This document shows, one piece after another, positions 22,403-33,331 of a stretch of 64,000 bases of DNA. The DNA comes from Pestalotiopsis fici W106-1 (taxonomy: Eukaryota > Ascomycota > Sordariomycetes > Amphisphaeriales > Sporocadaceae): positions 1,666,834-1,730,833 of the forward strand of contig NW_006917101.1 of NCBI RefSeq assembly GCF_000516985.1, in the 5' to 3' direction. Position numbers and translations under genes: made by a program. Within the stretch, counting starts at the first letter, position 1, and every line of letters starts with the position of its first letter. The notes beneath the pieces were generated by a model. That model worked only from the letters and a program-made list of their open reading frames with translations. It was not told where the DNA came from and made no database searches.

Positions 22403-25219
22403 TTATCCACTGTTCCTGGTCCTATAGTAACCGGCACCATGAGCGCGTAACAAGTTAACTACCCCGAAATGCCCATTCCGATATGCCCAGTGCAATGGTG
22501 TCGCGCCGTGTTGTGCTGCAGCCGAAATATCGGCACCGCGATCGAGTAGTAGCTCAGCTAGATCGACACACCCATTCCCGGAAGCCCAGTGCAATGGTGT
22601 TGCGCCGTCATGCCCTGTAGCTGAAATATTGGCACCGTGATCCAGTAGCAGCTTAGCTAGCTCGATATGTCCATTCCAAGAAGCCCAATGTAAAGGTATT
22701 GTGCCGTTATCCGCTGCAGCTGAGATATCGGCACCGCGATCAATTAACAGCTTGGCTACCTCAACATGCCCTTTCAAGGAAGTCCAGTGTAGTGGTGTCG
22801 CCCCATTATTCGCTGTAGCGAAAATATTTGCACCGCGATCGAGTAACAGCTTAGTTACCTCGATATGCCTATTCCAGGAAGCCCAGTGCAATGGAGTTGC
22901 GCCGTCGTTCATCGTAGCCGAGACATCGGCACCGCGATCGAGCAATAGCTCAGCTACCTCGATATGCCTATTCCAGGAAGCCCAGTGTAATGGTGTTTCA
23001 CCATTATCCGCTGCAGACGAAATATCGGCACCGCGGTCGAGTAGCCATTTGACTACTTCCCTATATCCGTATCGCGAAGCCCTGGATAATGGTGTTTCTC
23101 CGTTTTTGTCAGCAGTGTGAATGTCAGCGCCCTGATCGATCAACAGCTTAGCTACCACGATGAACCCATTCTCAAGAGCCTGCGGGATAAGTGCTCTGTT
23201 TTCACTACCCCTCAGGTCAATTTCATCTTTGGTTAAAAGATAAAAGAGGCAGAGCATCTCGCTTCCGTATTGAATCAGTTGAGGAAGGCTTGCCTTGCTT
23301 TTATCAAAAGTAAAATCCCGGCTCGAAGCGTTCAGTTTGTCAGGGAGTGGAGGATATTGTGAGCGAAAATCCTCAAATGAGAAATTGGGCAAGCACCGTG
23401 CTTCAATATTGAGCATAGCTAGGACCGTGTCGTGATTTTTGGCTGCCGCCGCTGCAAGGATTGGAAGCCCGTATCGCTCATCTTCGACATCAAAGCAGGA
23501 TTGACCAGCGGGTAGGACGCCGATCAACGCTGGCATTCCAGCTTCCGCCATGATATACCTGAGACTGGCTTTTGACGAATAGTGACGCACGTGATCATTT
23601 TGAAGGCAGTTATAATGCTCTACCCACTGTGAAAGTGGGAATGCAGTCAAAAAGTCCTGTTGACTTATGCCGTTCCTTTCTGCTTGATCAGCATGGTGCA
23701 AAACACCCTGGTTGGCGTACGCGAGGAATGGGGCAAAAAATGCGGTGTCGGGAAGGAACGGTTTCAATTTGACCACATTCGGTGAGCTCATGTAGCTCAT
23801 GCAGCACTGTTTTAGTGCTTCATGGCTTCTTCCAACGATGTTTCCTTGCAGTTCAGGAAAGATCCCGTATAGATCTTGTTCTTTAAGTAAGAAATCCCTG
23901 ACTGATTCGTGGATAAATTGGATTGTAGGAGTCGCAGATTTGGTAGGTTCTGCTAGTCCTTCCGAGTTGTTCAGGACGAACCGTCGAATGTTGTCATCTG
24001 AATGATCCTCGAGATCTATTTGATCTAGACATGCAGGTTCTACACCAGAAATAAGTGCAAAGTACAGCTGCACAGGTGTGAGGGGAGTTTTGGCGAATAA
24101 AACCCACTGAATGCACAAGAGAAGGCTGGCTCGGTCTTTGTTATCGCGACTAAGAATATCGCGAAAAAGGTTATGCAAATCGCTGGGAAGTTGTCGTAGT
24201 CGCTCGCGTAAAGCATAGCTGCGCCCTGCTTCGTACTCCTTGTTCAAAATCTCCACGACAAGAGCTACCCAAATAAAGACCCCTGACGCCTTTTCCCTCA
24301 GCTCTAGACGGATCTCTTCTGCCCGCTTGCCTTCCTTTAGGTGTAGCCTGGCGTCGATGTAACGCGCAATATCATTTCCGTGTTCATTTTGGTCCTCAAG
24401 GACAATGCTGAGTACTGTCTGAATCGTGATGTGTGGGTAGTGCCTGCTTGCGAAGCATATGTGGAGTCGACCTCCAGTTTCGACAAGATCGCTTAGGAAC
24501 CGAACCATATCTCGAATCTCTGTCTCTTCACATTCATCCAGGGCATCGACGAAACAAACGATCGAGGTTTCCTCCAGTTCCTGTAATGCTTTCTCGAATA
24601 GATCCTTTAGTAGATCCACGGTCCATGGACGACCCGGTCGCACGGCGTCCAATATCCGGTGTGACTCTGGGCGTGCTTCTAGGAGTTGCAATAAGAGTGA
24701 CCGATATAAGCCGAGGGTCGACTTTTCTAGGCTTTCACCTCTAGCATTGAAGAAGAATGAGATCAGAACCTCCGTGCGACTCGATCGGCGGGCGAGGCTG
24801 CGATTGTGTTCCAATAAGAACCTCATTAGTGTAGACTTTCCAGCTCCGGGTTTGCCTTTGATCCACAAGAATCGACTATCGTGCGATCCTAGGTCCCTGC
24901 TCTCCCACTTCCGGTATAATGCGGTTTTCAGAAACCACTGGCATGTTTTGGAGTGTGCTTTCTTGATGCTCAATTGCCGGGCATCGATCTGTTCGAAGCG
25001 GAGAGATTCGAGTATTCGTTCTCTTGCGGGGTTTATATTCTTGGTCTCCTCCGTAGCGTGGCTTGAATTCACATAAAGATCGCCTTGAACCTGGACAGTG
25101 CCATCCCGTATCGCAATCCCCGTACCGTCGAAACGGCTAGATTCTTGGTGGTTGTGGTGGGCGTTTTGTGGTGGTTCACTAGAGTCGACAAGCCTTGGCC
25201 TCTTTGTGGCCCGCTCCAT
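22403..25219 (-). CDS. NACHT-ankyrin NLR-like protein
   Basis: A 938-residue single-exon STAND-type protein. Residues 1-60 are a Ser/His-rich leader with a glycine-spaced beta-prone stretch (FDGTGIAIRDGTVQVQGDLYVN, 30-51). Residues about 68-115 form the pre-NACHT helix region. The NACHT domain has Walker A GKPGAGKST (122-130) and Walker B SIVCFVDALDECEE (219-232), followed by FASRHYPHI and the helical arm. From about residue 690 to the end are seven to eight ankyrin repeats of 33 residues with consensus DGATPLHWASWNGHIEVAKLLLDRGADISA. By analogy with fungal NLRs it would sense a ligand through the repeats, oligomerise and trigger a death or defence response. No N-terminal effector domain of a classical type (HeLo, HET, patatin) is present. 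It lies at the edge of a HET-rich block. Confidence 0.9.
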   Translation of the reverse strand: MERATKRPRLVDSSEPPQNAHHNHQESSRFDGTGIAIRDGTVQVQGDLYVNSSHATEETKNINPARERILESLRFEQIDARQLSIKKAHSKTCQWFLKTALYRKWESRDLGSHDSRFLWIKGKPGAGKSTLMRFLLEHNRSLARRSSRTEVLISFFFNARGESLEKSTLGLYRSLLLQLLEARPESHRILDAVRPGRPWTVDLLKDLFEKALQELEETSIVCFVDALDECEETEIRDMVRFLSDLVETGGRLHICFASRHYPHITIQTVLSIVLEDQNEHGNDIARYIDARLHLKEGKRAEEIRLELREKASGVFIWVALVVEILNKEYEAGRSYALRERLRQLPSDLHNLFRDILSRDNKDRASLLLCIQWVLFAKTPLTPVQLYFALISGVEPACLDQIDLEDHSDDNIRRFVLNNSEGLAEPTKSATPTIQFIHESVRDFLLKEQDLYGIFPELQGNIVGRSHEALKQCCMSYMSSPNVVKLKPFLPDTAFFAPFLAYANQGVLHHADQAERNGISQQDFLTAFPLSQWVEHYNCLQNDHVRHYSSKASLRYIMAEAGMPALIGVLPAGQSCFDVEDERYGLPILAAAAAKNHDTVLAMLNIEARCLPNFSFEDFRSQYPPLPDKLNASSRDFTFDKSKASLPQLIQYGSEMLCLFYLLTKDEIDLRGSENRALIPQALENGFIVVAKLLIDQGADIHTADKNGETPLSRASRYGYREVVKWLLDRGADISSAADNGETPLHWASWNRHIEVAELLLDRGADVSATMNDGATPLHWASWNRHIEVTKLLLDRGANIFATANNGATPLHWTSLKGHVEVAKLLIDRGADISAAADNGTIPLHWASWNGHIELAKLLLDHGANISATGHDGATPLHWASGNGCVDLAELLLDRGADISAAAQHGATPLHWAYRNGHFGVVNLLRAHGAGYYRTRNSG
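22440..23160 (-). repeat. Array of near-identical 99-bp ankyrin-coding repeats
   Basis: Within the NLR gene, 99-bp units recur in register. For example, the block GCCCAGTGCAATGG starts near 22485 and 22584, with related copies 99 bp apart up to about 23080. Six central units are close to identical in the PLHWAS and LLLDRGADIS positions. The outer units are more diverged. Confidence 0.88.
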
Positions 25220-26180
25220 GTTCTCTCACCATCCGTTAGGGGTGCTTTGGTCCATGAAATAGATACCTCGCGAATGACAAGGCAGAGGATCGAACGGCGC
25301 ACAGCCAGCTGGAAACGACCATGCTGCAAAAACTAGCATTCTTCGTGAGATAGATCAATTCTTCGCAAGGAGGTTTTGGAGGATATGGATCAGGCTGAAC
25401 TCTTGGACTTGTTTGAACCAAAAATACAGTGCAGATGCAGCCTGTGAGGCCTGATCACCGGTTCAGATCCTCGTCCAATTGTATTTAAGAATGTTACAAG
25501 TCCTCCGCATCGCTTTGCAGATATACTAACCCGCCCTGGAGACTTGTCCATAAATTGCTCCAATCCTTTGCCTTGCCGCACTTTCGACCCTGCAAATTTA
25601 GCGGGGGTAAGGTAACGCTAAACCTGCTGGACCCCTGCAATTACCGTCACAGACACGGTTATTACCGCCCCGATATGCCAGGTAGGGTAGTATCTATGGT
25701 TTCCACTGCGGTGCACAATCGCTACACATTACTTTCGCAATGGATCGACTTCTACAGAGTACTACATACGCTGTTTGTGATAGCCTTTTACCCCAAGGAA
25801 TCGTCTTGTTTTGGTACATAATAATGTTGACCGAAACTTATGTTGAGCGCATGTAACTTGATGGGATCAGCTTCTTTGGTATCTGTGATGGCAAGACTAC
25901 ATCAGAACCATTGATTCATTCGCACCCATGCAGTAGGTAATGGACGTTCTGGCACTCAAAGGTATACTCAGCCTCACACGCCAACTCCGGGGATCTCCGA
26001 TAGACACGGTGCATGCTTGGCATGCTAGAAATATCAATTCTTCAGCTTACCCGTTAAAAGGGAACGATGCAGACTCAATCCCAGATGCCGAATGCCAACA
26101 TCGACATTTACGCCGAAGCATTTACTATGTGTCTAGTAATGATCCGTCGTGTTCTTGGCGCCGCATACTTCGCTATAGAG
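25220..26180. other. Intergenic region upstream of the NLR gene
   Basis: Contains the NLR promoter and leader next to 25220. Nothing gene-like is visible until the HET relic. Confidence 0.5.
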
Positions 26181-26876
26181 ATTCAACCCACTGTGTACCA
26201 GCTAAGCTAAGCTACATTACTGCTGGGGTAGGGACCAGCCCTACGAGATAACAAAGACCAGTATAAATGTGGGACGATTCAATTTGAGTTGGGAAAAGTT
26301 ACCGAAAATACTGCAGAATGTCAGCGGCATCACAATAGCACTAGGCCTCCAGAACATCTGAATCGGCTGTTTTTGATTGCCCAGGATGACGCGAATGAGT
26401 TCGCGACACAAGTGGCGGACGTTCCGAGAGTATTTGTCTGCACCATTGTCGCCATCGTGACCGCTTAAGCATCAAGGGTATCTGAAGGCTTCTTAAACGA
26501 CAAATCTGGATCTGGACACATTTCTCGCTGTTCGACTGCCACTCAAATGTTTCGAAGGGAGGGTTTGAATGTATATGCCACCAGTATCGACAATGCCGCG
26601 CCTGGACGATGCAAGAGCTGTATCTCTTCCCGCGATTGCTCTATTTCGAGACTCGACAGCTTAGATTGCAGTGTGCAGAGCGACAAACGAAGCAAGGATG
26701 CAAGGATGGTGGGAAAAGGAACCACGACCTGGAAGATTCACGGCTACAAGCACCCTCATTTGCTTGCCGCGAAGACACAACTAGATATAAGGTCGGGGAC
26801 TAAAGTGTCCACAGAAGGTGTAAATGATTTTGCGCTGATATTCTGGGAGGCCCTCTCATGGTTCTTCACGCGTTGA
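26181..26876 (+). pseudogene. Decayed HET-domain gene
   Basis: Fragments of a HET protein follow each other on the plus strand in different frames and between stops. In order they are a YCWGRDQPYE block near 26220 (the HET 'LSYCWG' motif), WEKLPKILQNVSGITIALGL ending in a stop where 'RYLWIDSLCI' is expected, then IAQDDANEFATQVADVPRV (the QDD..D...QVA.MPR motif). The last is MQELYLFPRLLYFETRQLRLQC near 26609 (the 'W.MQE..LSPRLL.F...QL.W.C' motif). Order and spacing match an intact HET domain, but at least one small insertion, one lost segment and several stops break it. It cannot encode a full protein and is a relic of a former paralogue in this block. Confidence 0.78.
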
Positions 26877-27570
26877 AGCGTAGCTCATGCTAGAGATCGC
26901 TCCTGCGCTGCGCACTTGGCCGGTCACTAGAAGACGATCCCTCCCAATCAGTCGAGAGTATCGAATATACCCCATCGCAAGATCACTTCTTTTCATTGGT
27001 ACGGCGTCCGGGAAAGTGAAACCATCAACGCCAACAGCACCGTGTTAGTTGCTGTTCTACTCTGATAATTTAGCACTAGAAGTCAATATGACACTCTGAG
27101 TAACAGGAATATTTATTATTAAGACAAATCGATTATGAACTAAGATACACTCATTCTAAGAAGGCAAGACGTCGAAATATAATGATTAAAGAATATTGGA
27201 CACTGCGCGGACGAAATGGTTTCCCCAAATGGTATATTATGGCAGTACGTTTCTTATATTCTCACCCATCGGATAGATACTCCGGAAAGCTGAAAGGCTG
27301 AGACGTGGTGGCGGTAGCATCACACCATACGGTTGAGACATGTTAACGTTTTATCTAATTACGGTGGTATACCACAGACCCAACGGCTGGGCAAACACGG
27401 CACCACCATGTCATCCCGATGTACTATTCGTTGGACTAGTCAGGTGTCAACTCTAATTCCGTAAGCAGTAATAGTGCTCTGTCACTTAGTTCAGGTCTAA
27501 ATTTCCCGAAATGTATGATTGCGAAACCAAAATCCAAGTGACATTGGTGCAACTACCTGCAGACAAAGAC
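26877..27570. other. AT-rich spacer
   Basis: No open frame of note. Noticeably AT-rich, in keeping with the decayed neighbourhood. Confidence 0.5.
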
Positions 27571-27578
27571 TATAAAAG
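27571..27578 (+). promoter_or_regulatory. TATA box of the small secreted protein candidate
   Basis: TATAAAAG lies 94 bases upstream of the ATG at 27665, a usual distance for a fungal TATA element plus a short leader. Confidence 0.5.
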
Positions 27579-27664
27579 GCCACACTCTCGTTTTATCCGG
27601 GACCGTGGTCACAACACCAACAGCTTGCATCTGTAAAGACACTACCATATCAATCATTTCAAAG

Positions 27665-28066
27665 ATGAAGTGGACTCTCTTTCTTTTTGCAAAGGCCGCT
27701 GCATCCAGTGCAGTCACCAGGGCAATCACCATATCTGCCAGTCTTTCGTTTCCCACCCCTACCAGCCCCGATCTTCCCCATATTGCCCTTCCCACCTTTC
27801 CTCCTTTCGTCTGCCCCCCAAACCCAACGCTGCCGCCGGCCATCTCTACCAAAAGCCCATGCTTTCAGAGCTGTGTTGCCGATTTCGCAAAGTTTTGGAA
27901 TGCACCTCACATCTGTGTTGCAATTGCTCCGGCTCAGGGGCCTGGACCTTGCTATCAGCAATTTCTACAAGCAATTTCGGCATTGGACAGCTGCATCCGT
28001 GGTTGTGCTGGTCCCTCCATTTCATGTGAGCTATTCTATTTGCATGACCTTGGGAAAAGCAATTGA
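27665..28066 (+). CDS. Small cysteine-containing secreted protein candidate
   Basis: From the ATG at 27665 the frame encodes 133 residues. It begins with a weakly hydrophobic leader (MKWTLFLFAKAAASS) and a Pro/Thr/Ser-rich spacer (FPTPTSPDLP, PTFPPFVCPPNP). A compact helical region follows with paired cysteines: CFQSC near residue 68, IC, GPC, then DSCIRGC, about eight cysteines in all. This layout resembles small secreted or effector-like fungal proteins, though I recognise no named family. A TATA box and A-rich start context support transcription. The 3' end is uncertain: a GTGAGC at 28023 could be a donor with an acceptor near 28081, which would replace the last 14 residues. It may also be a non-functional frame. 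Confidence 0.42.
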   Translation: MKWTLFLFAKAAASSAVTRAITISASLSFPTPTSPDLPHIALPTFPPFVCPPNPTLPPAISTKSPCFQSCVADFAKFWNAPHICVAIAPAQGPGPCYQQFLQAISALDSCIRGCAGPSISCELFYLHDLGKSN

Positions 28067-28633
28067 TAGTGACTTGCCATAGTGCTCGAGGAGTCTGAAT
28101 TGCTGTCTCTTGCCGTCTGTCCTATTGTGTACCCGGGAAGGGCATAAAGGATTGCAGTCAAGCATGTTCTTTTCGTCGCGAGGTGAAATGAAACAAGTGT
28201 CAAATTAGAATGGTAGACTACTTAGCCATTTGGGTGGGTTGGTCATTGGTCCGTGAAAGACTTGGAGAATATTTGCCATAGAAACTTTGGAGGAATATTG
28301 CGATCAGTCAATGGTCTTCCTTCGCAGGTGCCTGATTGGAGGGTTTTGATGGTGACCACACTCTTTCCAGGAGGTGTATTTGGAAAGGCCCTGTAGACCC
28401 ACGATAAACCATATCGGAGAAGCTCAGCGTGAGGGGTTTACGATGAGTAATGCGATTCAAAAAAATGCTTTTTTTTAACAAGAAGGCGGTAATTCGAAAT
28501 GCGGACGTGGGAAATGCGATTTTCCAAAAGGTGCGCGTCGTGAGCTCATGTCTAGAACGGTATATTTTGGATTGCGCAGAGGTTGGTTTTCATGATGTTG
28601 AGGAAATTAATTCATCATAAGACCGAAATACAA
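28067..28633. other. Intergenic region
   Basis: 3' side of the long HET gene. No gene seen. Confidence 0.5.
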
Positions 28634-31600
28634 TCAAATCAACGGAATAAGTTTCCTCTCCCCATCATTCTCCCAATCTGAGCTCCTAGACTTCCAAGAG
28701 TGCTCAAAGTACCCGACACGGGTGAAGATCCGTGTACTTTCCGTGACGCCTCCGATAGTAATGTGTGCGCTGAATTTGGTTGATACTAGAACAATGCCAG
28801 CACAGAACCAGCGCTCGTCCCAAGACCTTTGCCACCGGGCAATGGTGAGACATTTTACTGAAGTTCCGTCCCTTATGTTGCAAGGACACGAGTCTGGGAA
28901 AAACCATGCTGTTTTACTAAAGGGACTGAGATCATCGTTGCCATCATCTTTGCCACTGGAATTCTCCTGCTCCTCTGCCCATGGATATTTCCAAAGGTTT
29001 TGGCGAGTGTCGGCCCTGACCAATGTGACATCCCTGACGTGCCCTCGTAGTATTAGAGGTGGAAGCATGCTATCCACCGACTGTTTATCAACATCAAAGG
29101 GTTCTCCGAGGTGTAAGACCTCGGTCCTGAAGTCCAGGAGCATCTTTTCTGAAGGGTCATTAAGATGCTTCTTCAGTGTGTTTTTAGGAGCCTCATGGAC
29201 ATCCATGACTCCGAATTGTGATATGCATTCGACAAAGGAATACTGACCGCCGTCTTGTTGCTTGACCAACGGCAACCAGTAATAGTTGCGCCTCGAATCG
29301 CCGTCAGAAGTGGCGTTCAAGTTGATGAAGCGGGCGTGGAAAGTTATGCGGTGATCGGCTTGAGAGCCTATGCTTGCCCAACTGAAGCTCGGGGCGTTTG
29401 TGTTGATAGGTCCACCAACCGAAGATTCGTCATAATGTCGTGGATGAGGCGAGGTCCAGAGGAGCTGGGACAAGAACATTTGTGGGTCGCTAGCATCGTA
29501 CCAAAGACCATGATACCACTCGAACCTGGTGGCTTTCTGGATGACCTGAGCGATACCAGCGACAGCTATAAGCTTGTCGCTGGCATTGGTCAAGCCCAAC
29601 TTGGAATATTCCTCCACTAACTCATACCATGCCACCAAAAATGAGGCGCGATATGTGCTGTCAATCAAGGGTCTCAGAAGCGGCATGGTTAACTCCTTGA
29701 AATGGTGTTTGCCCATAAAGTCGGTGGATGAGAAGAAGTCCTTTTGTTTGATACCCTGGGGGTATATGTCAGTGGCATGCAGATCATCGCACTCCCACGA
29801 GATGCCGTCAGATGAAAATCCTAGTGTGCGAGGACTGAGCATACGCTCCTGGAATACCCAGCCTCGCGAGTTGAGATGGTGGACTTTCTCTGCGGTCTTC
29901 GCACCGCCACTGGCTCCGTATACACGTCGTGGAGCCAAAAAGTTCAAGCCTCCCTCTTCTTTGCTTCGAAGTAGTAGTGGCTCATATCTCAGTGAGTTTC
30001 GTACTGCAAAACATCCTGATGACATGCTCGTTGACGACAGCGCAGCCAAGGTGCAAAGTGAGTTACTATAGACTGCAGCCATTTTTGGTGCCTCGCGCCT
30101 CCAATCTTCCAGGTTGTCGCCTTTCTGAATGATGCACATGGAGTCTATCCACAGGTATCTCACATTGAGCGATCTGCAAATCAAAACTGCATCACGGAAA
30201 GTCTGGGGAAGCGTCTCCAGGTGAAATCCTTGGGTCCACCTTTCAAGATTGTCCGTTGTCAGAGTTTCGAATGAGTTATTCCGTCCCCAACAATGACTCA
30301 AGGTCAAATACATCATTCCTGCGTCTTTGACAGCTGATGTGATGTATAAGTGCGGTGGTCGATTTCCATCGGGAGAGCCCACGTCAATGACACGAGTTGG
30401 TGGCAGAGAAGTGATGCCTGGCGGTACACAACTATGGGATGAACAACATTGCCGAAGCCAACGACGACAAGAGTCCATGGCGAGGGGCGAGCCAGTGTAT
30501 CTCATAGGATCAGTAATCGGATCTTCAAACCACTTCAGGTTGTCTTGTTGTTGAAGAGAGGCGCTGGAACCCTGATTCCCATTCTGGTACTTGTCCGGGA
30601 CTCCCATCCTGATACGGGCTCGGAATGCCGGCTTAATGTCATCTCCATCAAGGTATTTGTAAAGACACAACTTTAGGTTGGCGGTCTTACCATGGGCGGA
30701 TGTTTTGATTCTCAGTACCAGATTTGTGGAGCATCGCTCCCATTTGATATCATTCCTGCTGGAAAGTAGAGCTTTGACATTTGCATAGTTGGCTTCAGGA
30801 ACCTTGAGTTTGGAATCCGTTTGGTTATGGTCCGTGGTCATTCCAAAGACCCCTCTACCATGAGCGTTGAGCAGGTCTTGTACTACTCCCTGTTGGCCGT
30901 CTCCTAAGCCATCAAGAAACAGACTGCAAAGATGACAGCCATCAAGTATTGCTTTTGCAAATTCAACAAGAGATGGATGATGTGCGTGGTGCTCATATAA
31001 GAACCTCTGATGAACATCTGAGTTTATATCGGCACCTGTCAGCTCCTGATATTCATGGTATCCATGCGATTGCGTTGTTTGCTGATTTGTACCCCGCCTG
31101 TCTTCTAGAGCGCAAATGTCGGACTCTTGCAGAGTGCCTTCATTGTTATCTTCCGTGTCGTCAGATACTGCATTCACTCGGAAAACTGATCGTCCGGGTA
31201 TCAGCTTGGAATTCTCTGAAGACTTTTTTGAGCCGGTCCCATGGAAGAACCCGTCCAACTTCCTTATTGAGGTAGGCTCCCAATGATCGGATGTGTTGAG
31301 AAGCGATGAGTCCCCCAAGACTCCACTACAAGCACGACAAAGAGTCCCTCTGCGAAGAGTGTAATGGCCAATCGAGCTTGTCATTTGTTCTTTTTCTGGC
31401 TCTTGTACAAGGCGCTTCTCGACTTGCTCCTTGCGTTGTCTCTTTTCATGAACGGTGAAGCTTTCATCAAGTGGCTCCATGGGGCTATCGCAAGGTTGGG
31501 ACTGATCATTAGGTAAGTCGAGGTCTACTTTGACAGGCAACTGATTGAGCTCTGGTAAAGCCAGAAGCACCACACTCGTTCCTCTACGAGTGCCAAGTTC

Positions 31601-33331
31601 GTCAGTGTGGCCGGGAAAGTAGTATGTAGTAGCGTATTTGCAAGATAGTGATGAAGGGATTTCGAAAAGGTGTCGCCATGTACTAGCATTTTGTGTACGT
31701 ACTGGGGACTTTACTATCGTCACTACATTTGGTCTCGCAGATGGCAGACTTCCTGGAAGCTCTTGTCCTTTGCGGAAAATAATCCTGCAGGGAAGTGGCT
31801 GGTAGACAATTTGACCACTAGCAGCTATGTAGCAAGCCATGCGCGCCCCAAGAACGCTTGTAGGAGTTGATATGGCAACTTTTGAGCTCTTCTGAATTGC
31901 TGGAAGTCGAGCCTCATTGGTCCAAAAGCGTTCTAACTGCACGATTCTTTTGGTACCAGAGTCAATGATCCGAAAAGAATCAGAACGAATGATAATGGCA
32001 CTATCGCGTTTCTCGATCGAGAATGAGAATAGATACGAGCTAATACAAGCGGCGTAAATATATGTGACTATTTACAGCATCAATTGGGTGAACAGTGACA
32101 ATACATATATAGCAGGGAAAAGCTTACCATGTTCTGGATCAACATTTCGTACGGCATGAAATGAATTGTTCCCAGTCTTGTAGTCGCACGCCAATATGTG
32201 AGTTGCATCAATGAACCACAGCAGCTGCTCAGTGTCTTTGTTGACAGTGGGGCAGCTTTCGATCGATCTTCCAATACGCGTTGAGAACAGAGACGTCTCT
32301 GTTGATGTGTTTGCATCATTCCTCAAATCAATCTTGGACAATGTGTGAGTGTTCCTCCAGCTCAGTGTACGGTTGTAATTGGACTTGGCCGTCAGAATAT
32401 GTGTCGTGTCTCTGCACCAGAGGCCTTGGCAAACGCAGCCACGGCATATCTCGATTCTGTCATCAGGGACGTAGCAAATGTCGCAGACGTACAATCCCGG
32501 CGGGGAATGTTCACGGAGACACAATTTGCATAGCGAGAATGACTTGTTGGTATTTGTGTCTGGTGCTCCTTGCTGGATGTTACGCTCAAGACTTACGTCA
32601 TCTTCCCGACATTGATCAAAAAATGTAGTGTCAACTCTGGCCAAGAAGAGCAGTTCGTCGTGGCGGACAACCCATCGAACAGTGTCTGGATTGTCTTCAG
32701 CTGGTATACGACCATGCACTGCAGTGATTGATAGTGGTCCGCCATCCAAGGAGATGCGATATAGCTGATCACTAATAAGAACGATGCGGAGATCATCTGA
32801 GAAGACCACCCTGGGTGTTGAATGAAGCCCACTTTCCATGAAAATAGAGCCAGAGCTCTTCATAAACGGTGGTCCGCCCATCGATATATTCCATAGCTCG
32901 AGTTTCAGATGCGCTTCTACATCCGTGTTCGTCTCGCTAAGATGCTATTATCAGCCGTAAAGTACCTCACTGATTGATGCGAGTAGATACGCAAATACAC
33001 GGAGTCGAATGTATCGGAATAAAAAGCAGTAAAATTCGACTTTAATGCCTCGGATATGTGTCTCGTACTTACAGGTGAGACGGCCTCTTCACTATCATCA
33101 AATGCCCCCCATCGCTGCTTACGGCCTGGTGCACAATAAGCGCAGGATCTTGAGATACCTGGTAAGTCTTCAAAGCCCCGAATGATCGGTCATCTATTGT
33201 GATTCCATCCATGAGGGTCAGTTCTCAATCTCGGTATGGGTTTGATTGAGCACAGAACGAAGACGGGATAATAAATTTGTTCGCTTACCCGCCGTCGCTT
33301 GACCCCCCTCGTCGATTGTGACTTCTTCCAT
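28634..33331 (-). CDS. Large HET-domain protein with beta-rich, ZZ-like N-terminal half
   Basis: Four exons (33331-33289, 33223-33073, 32936-32128, 32067-28634) sum to 1478 residues. The first intron ends in an unusual GAG, so an alternative start is the ATG at 33212. Residues 1 to ~525 are mainly short beta strands (HLMIVKRP, LKLELWNIS, PRVVFSDDLRIVLISDQLYRISL, FRIIDSGTKRIVQL), suggestive of a propeller. Inserted at 201-244 is a cysteine cluster C-x2-C-x11-C-x2-C-x9-C-x2-C-x-C-x4-C-x4-H, like a ZZ zinc finger. A charged linker (~530-565) precedes a canonical HET protein: LCRAC (577-581), a GCHLCSLFL block, then the HET domain from ~915 with LSHCWGRNN (Leu924), RYLWIDSMCIIQKGD, and RGWVFQERMLSPRTLGF. 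HET proteins trigger incompatibility cell death. An ATG at residue 563 could start a shorter HET-only form. The gene is divergent from the next membrane-protein gene. Confidence 0.85.

Noticed and set aside
32072..32881. Separate gene for the cysteine-rich protein upstream of the HET ORF
   Set aside because: A donor at 32127 and an acceptor at 32068 join it in frame to the downstream frame, giving a whole-codon total over four exons. I therefore treat it as part of the long HET gene.
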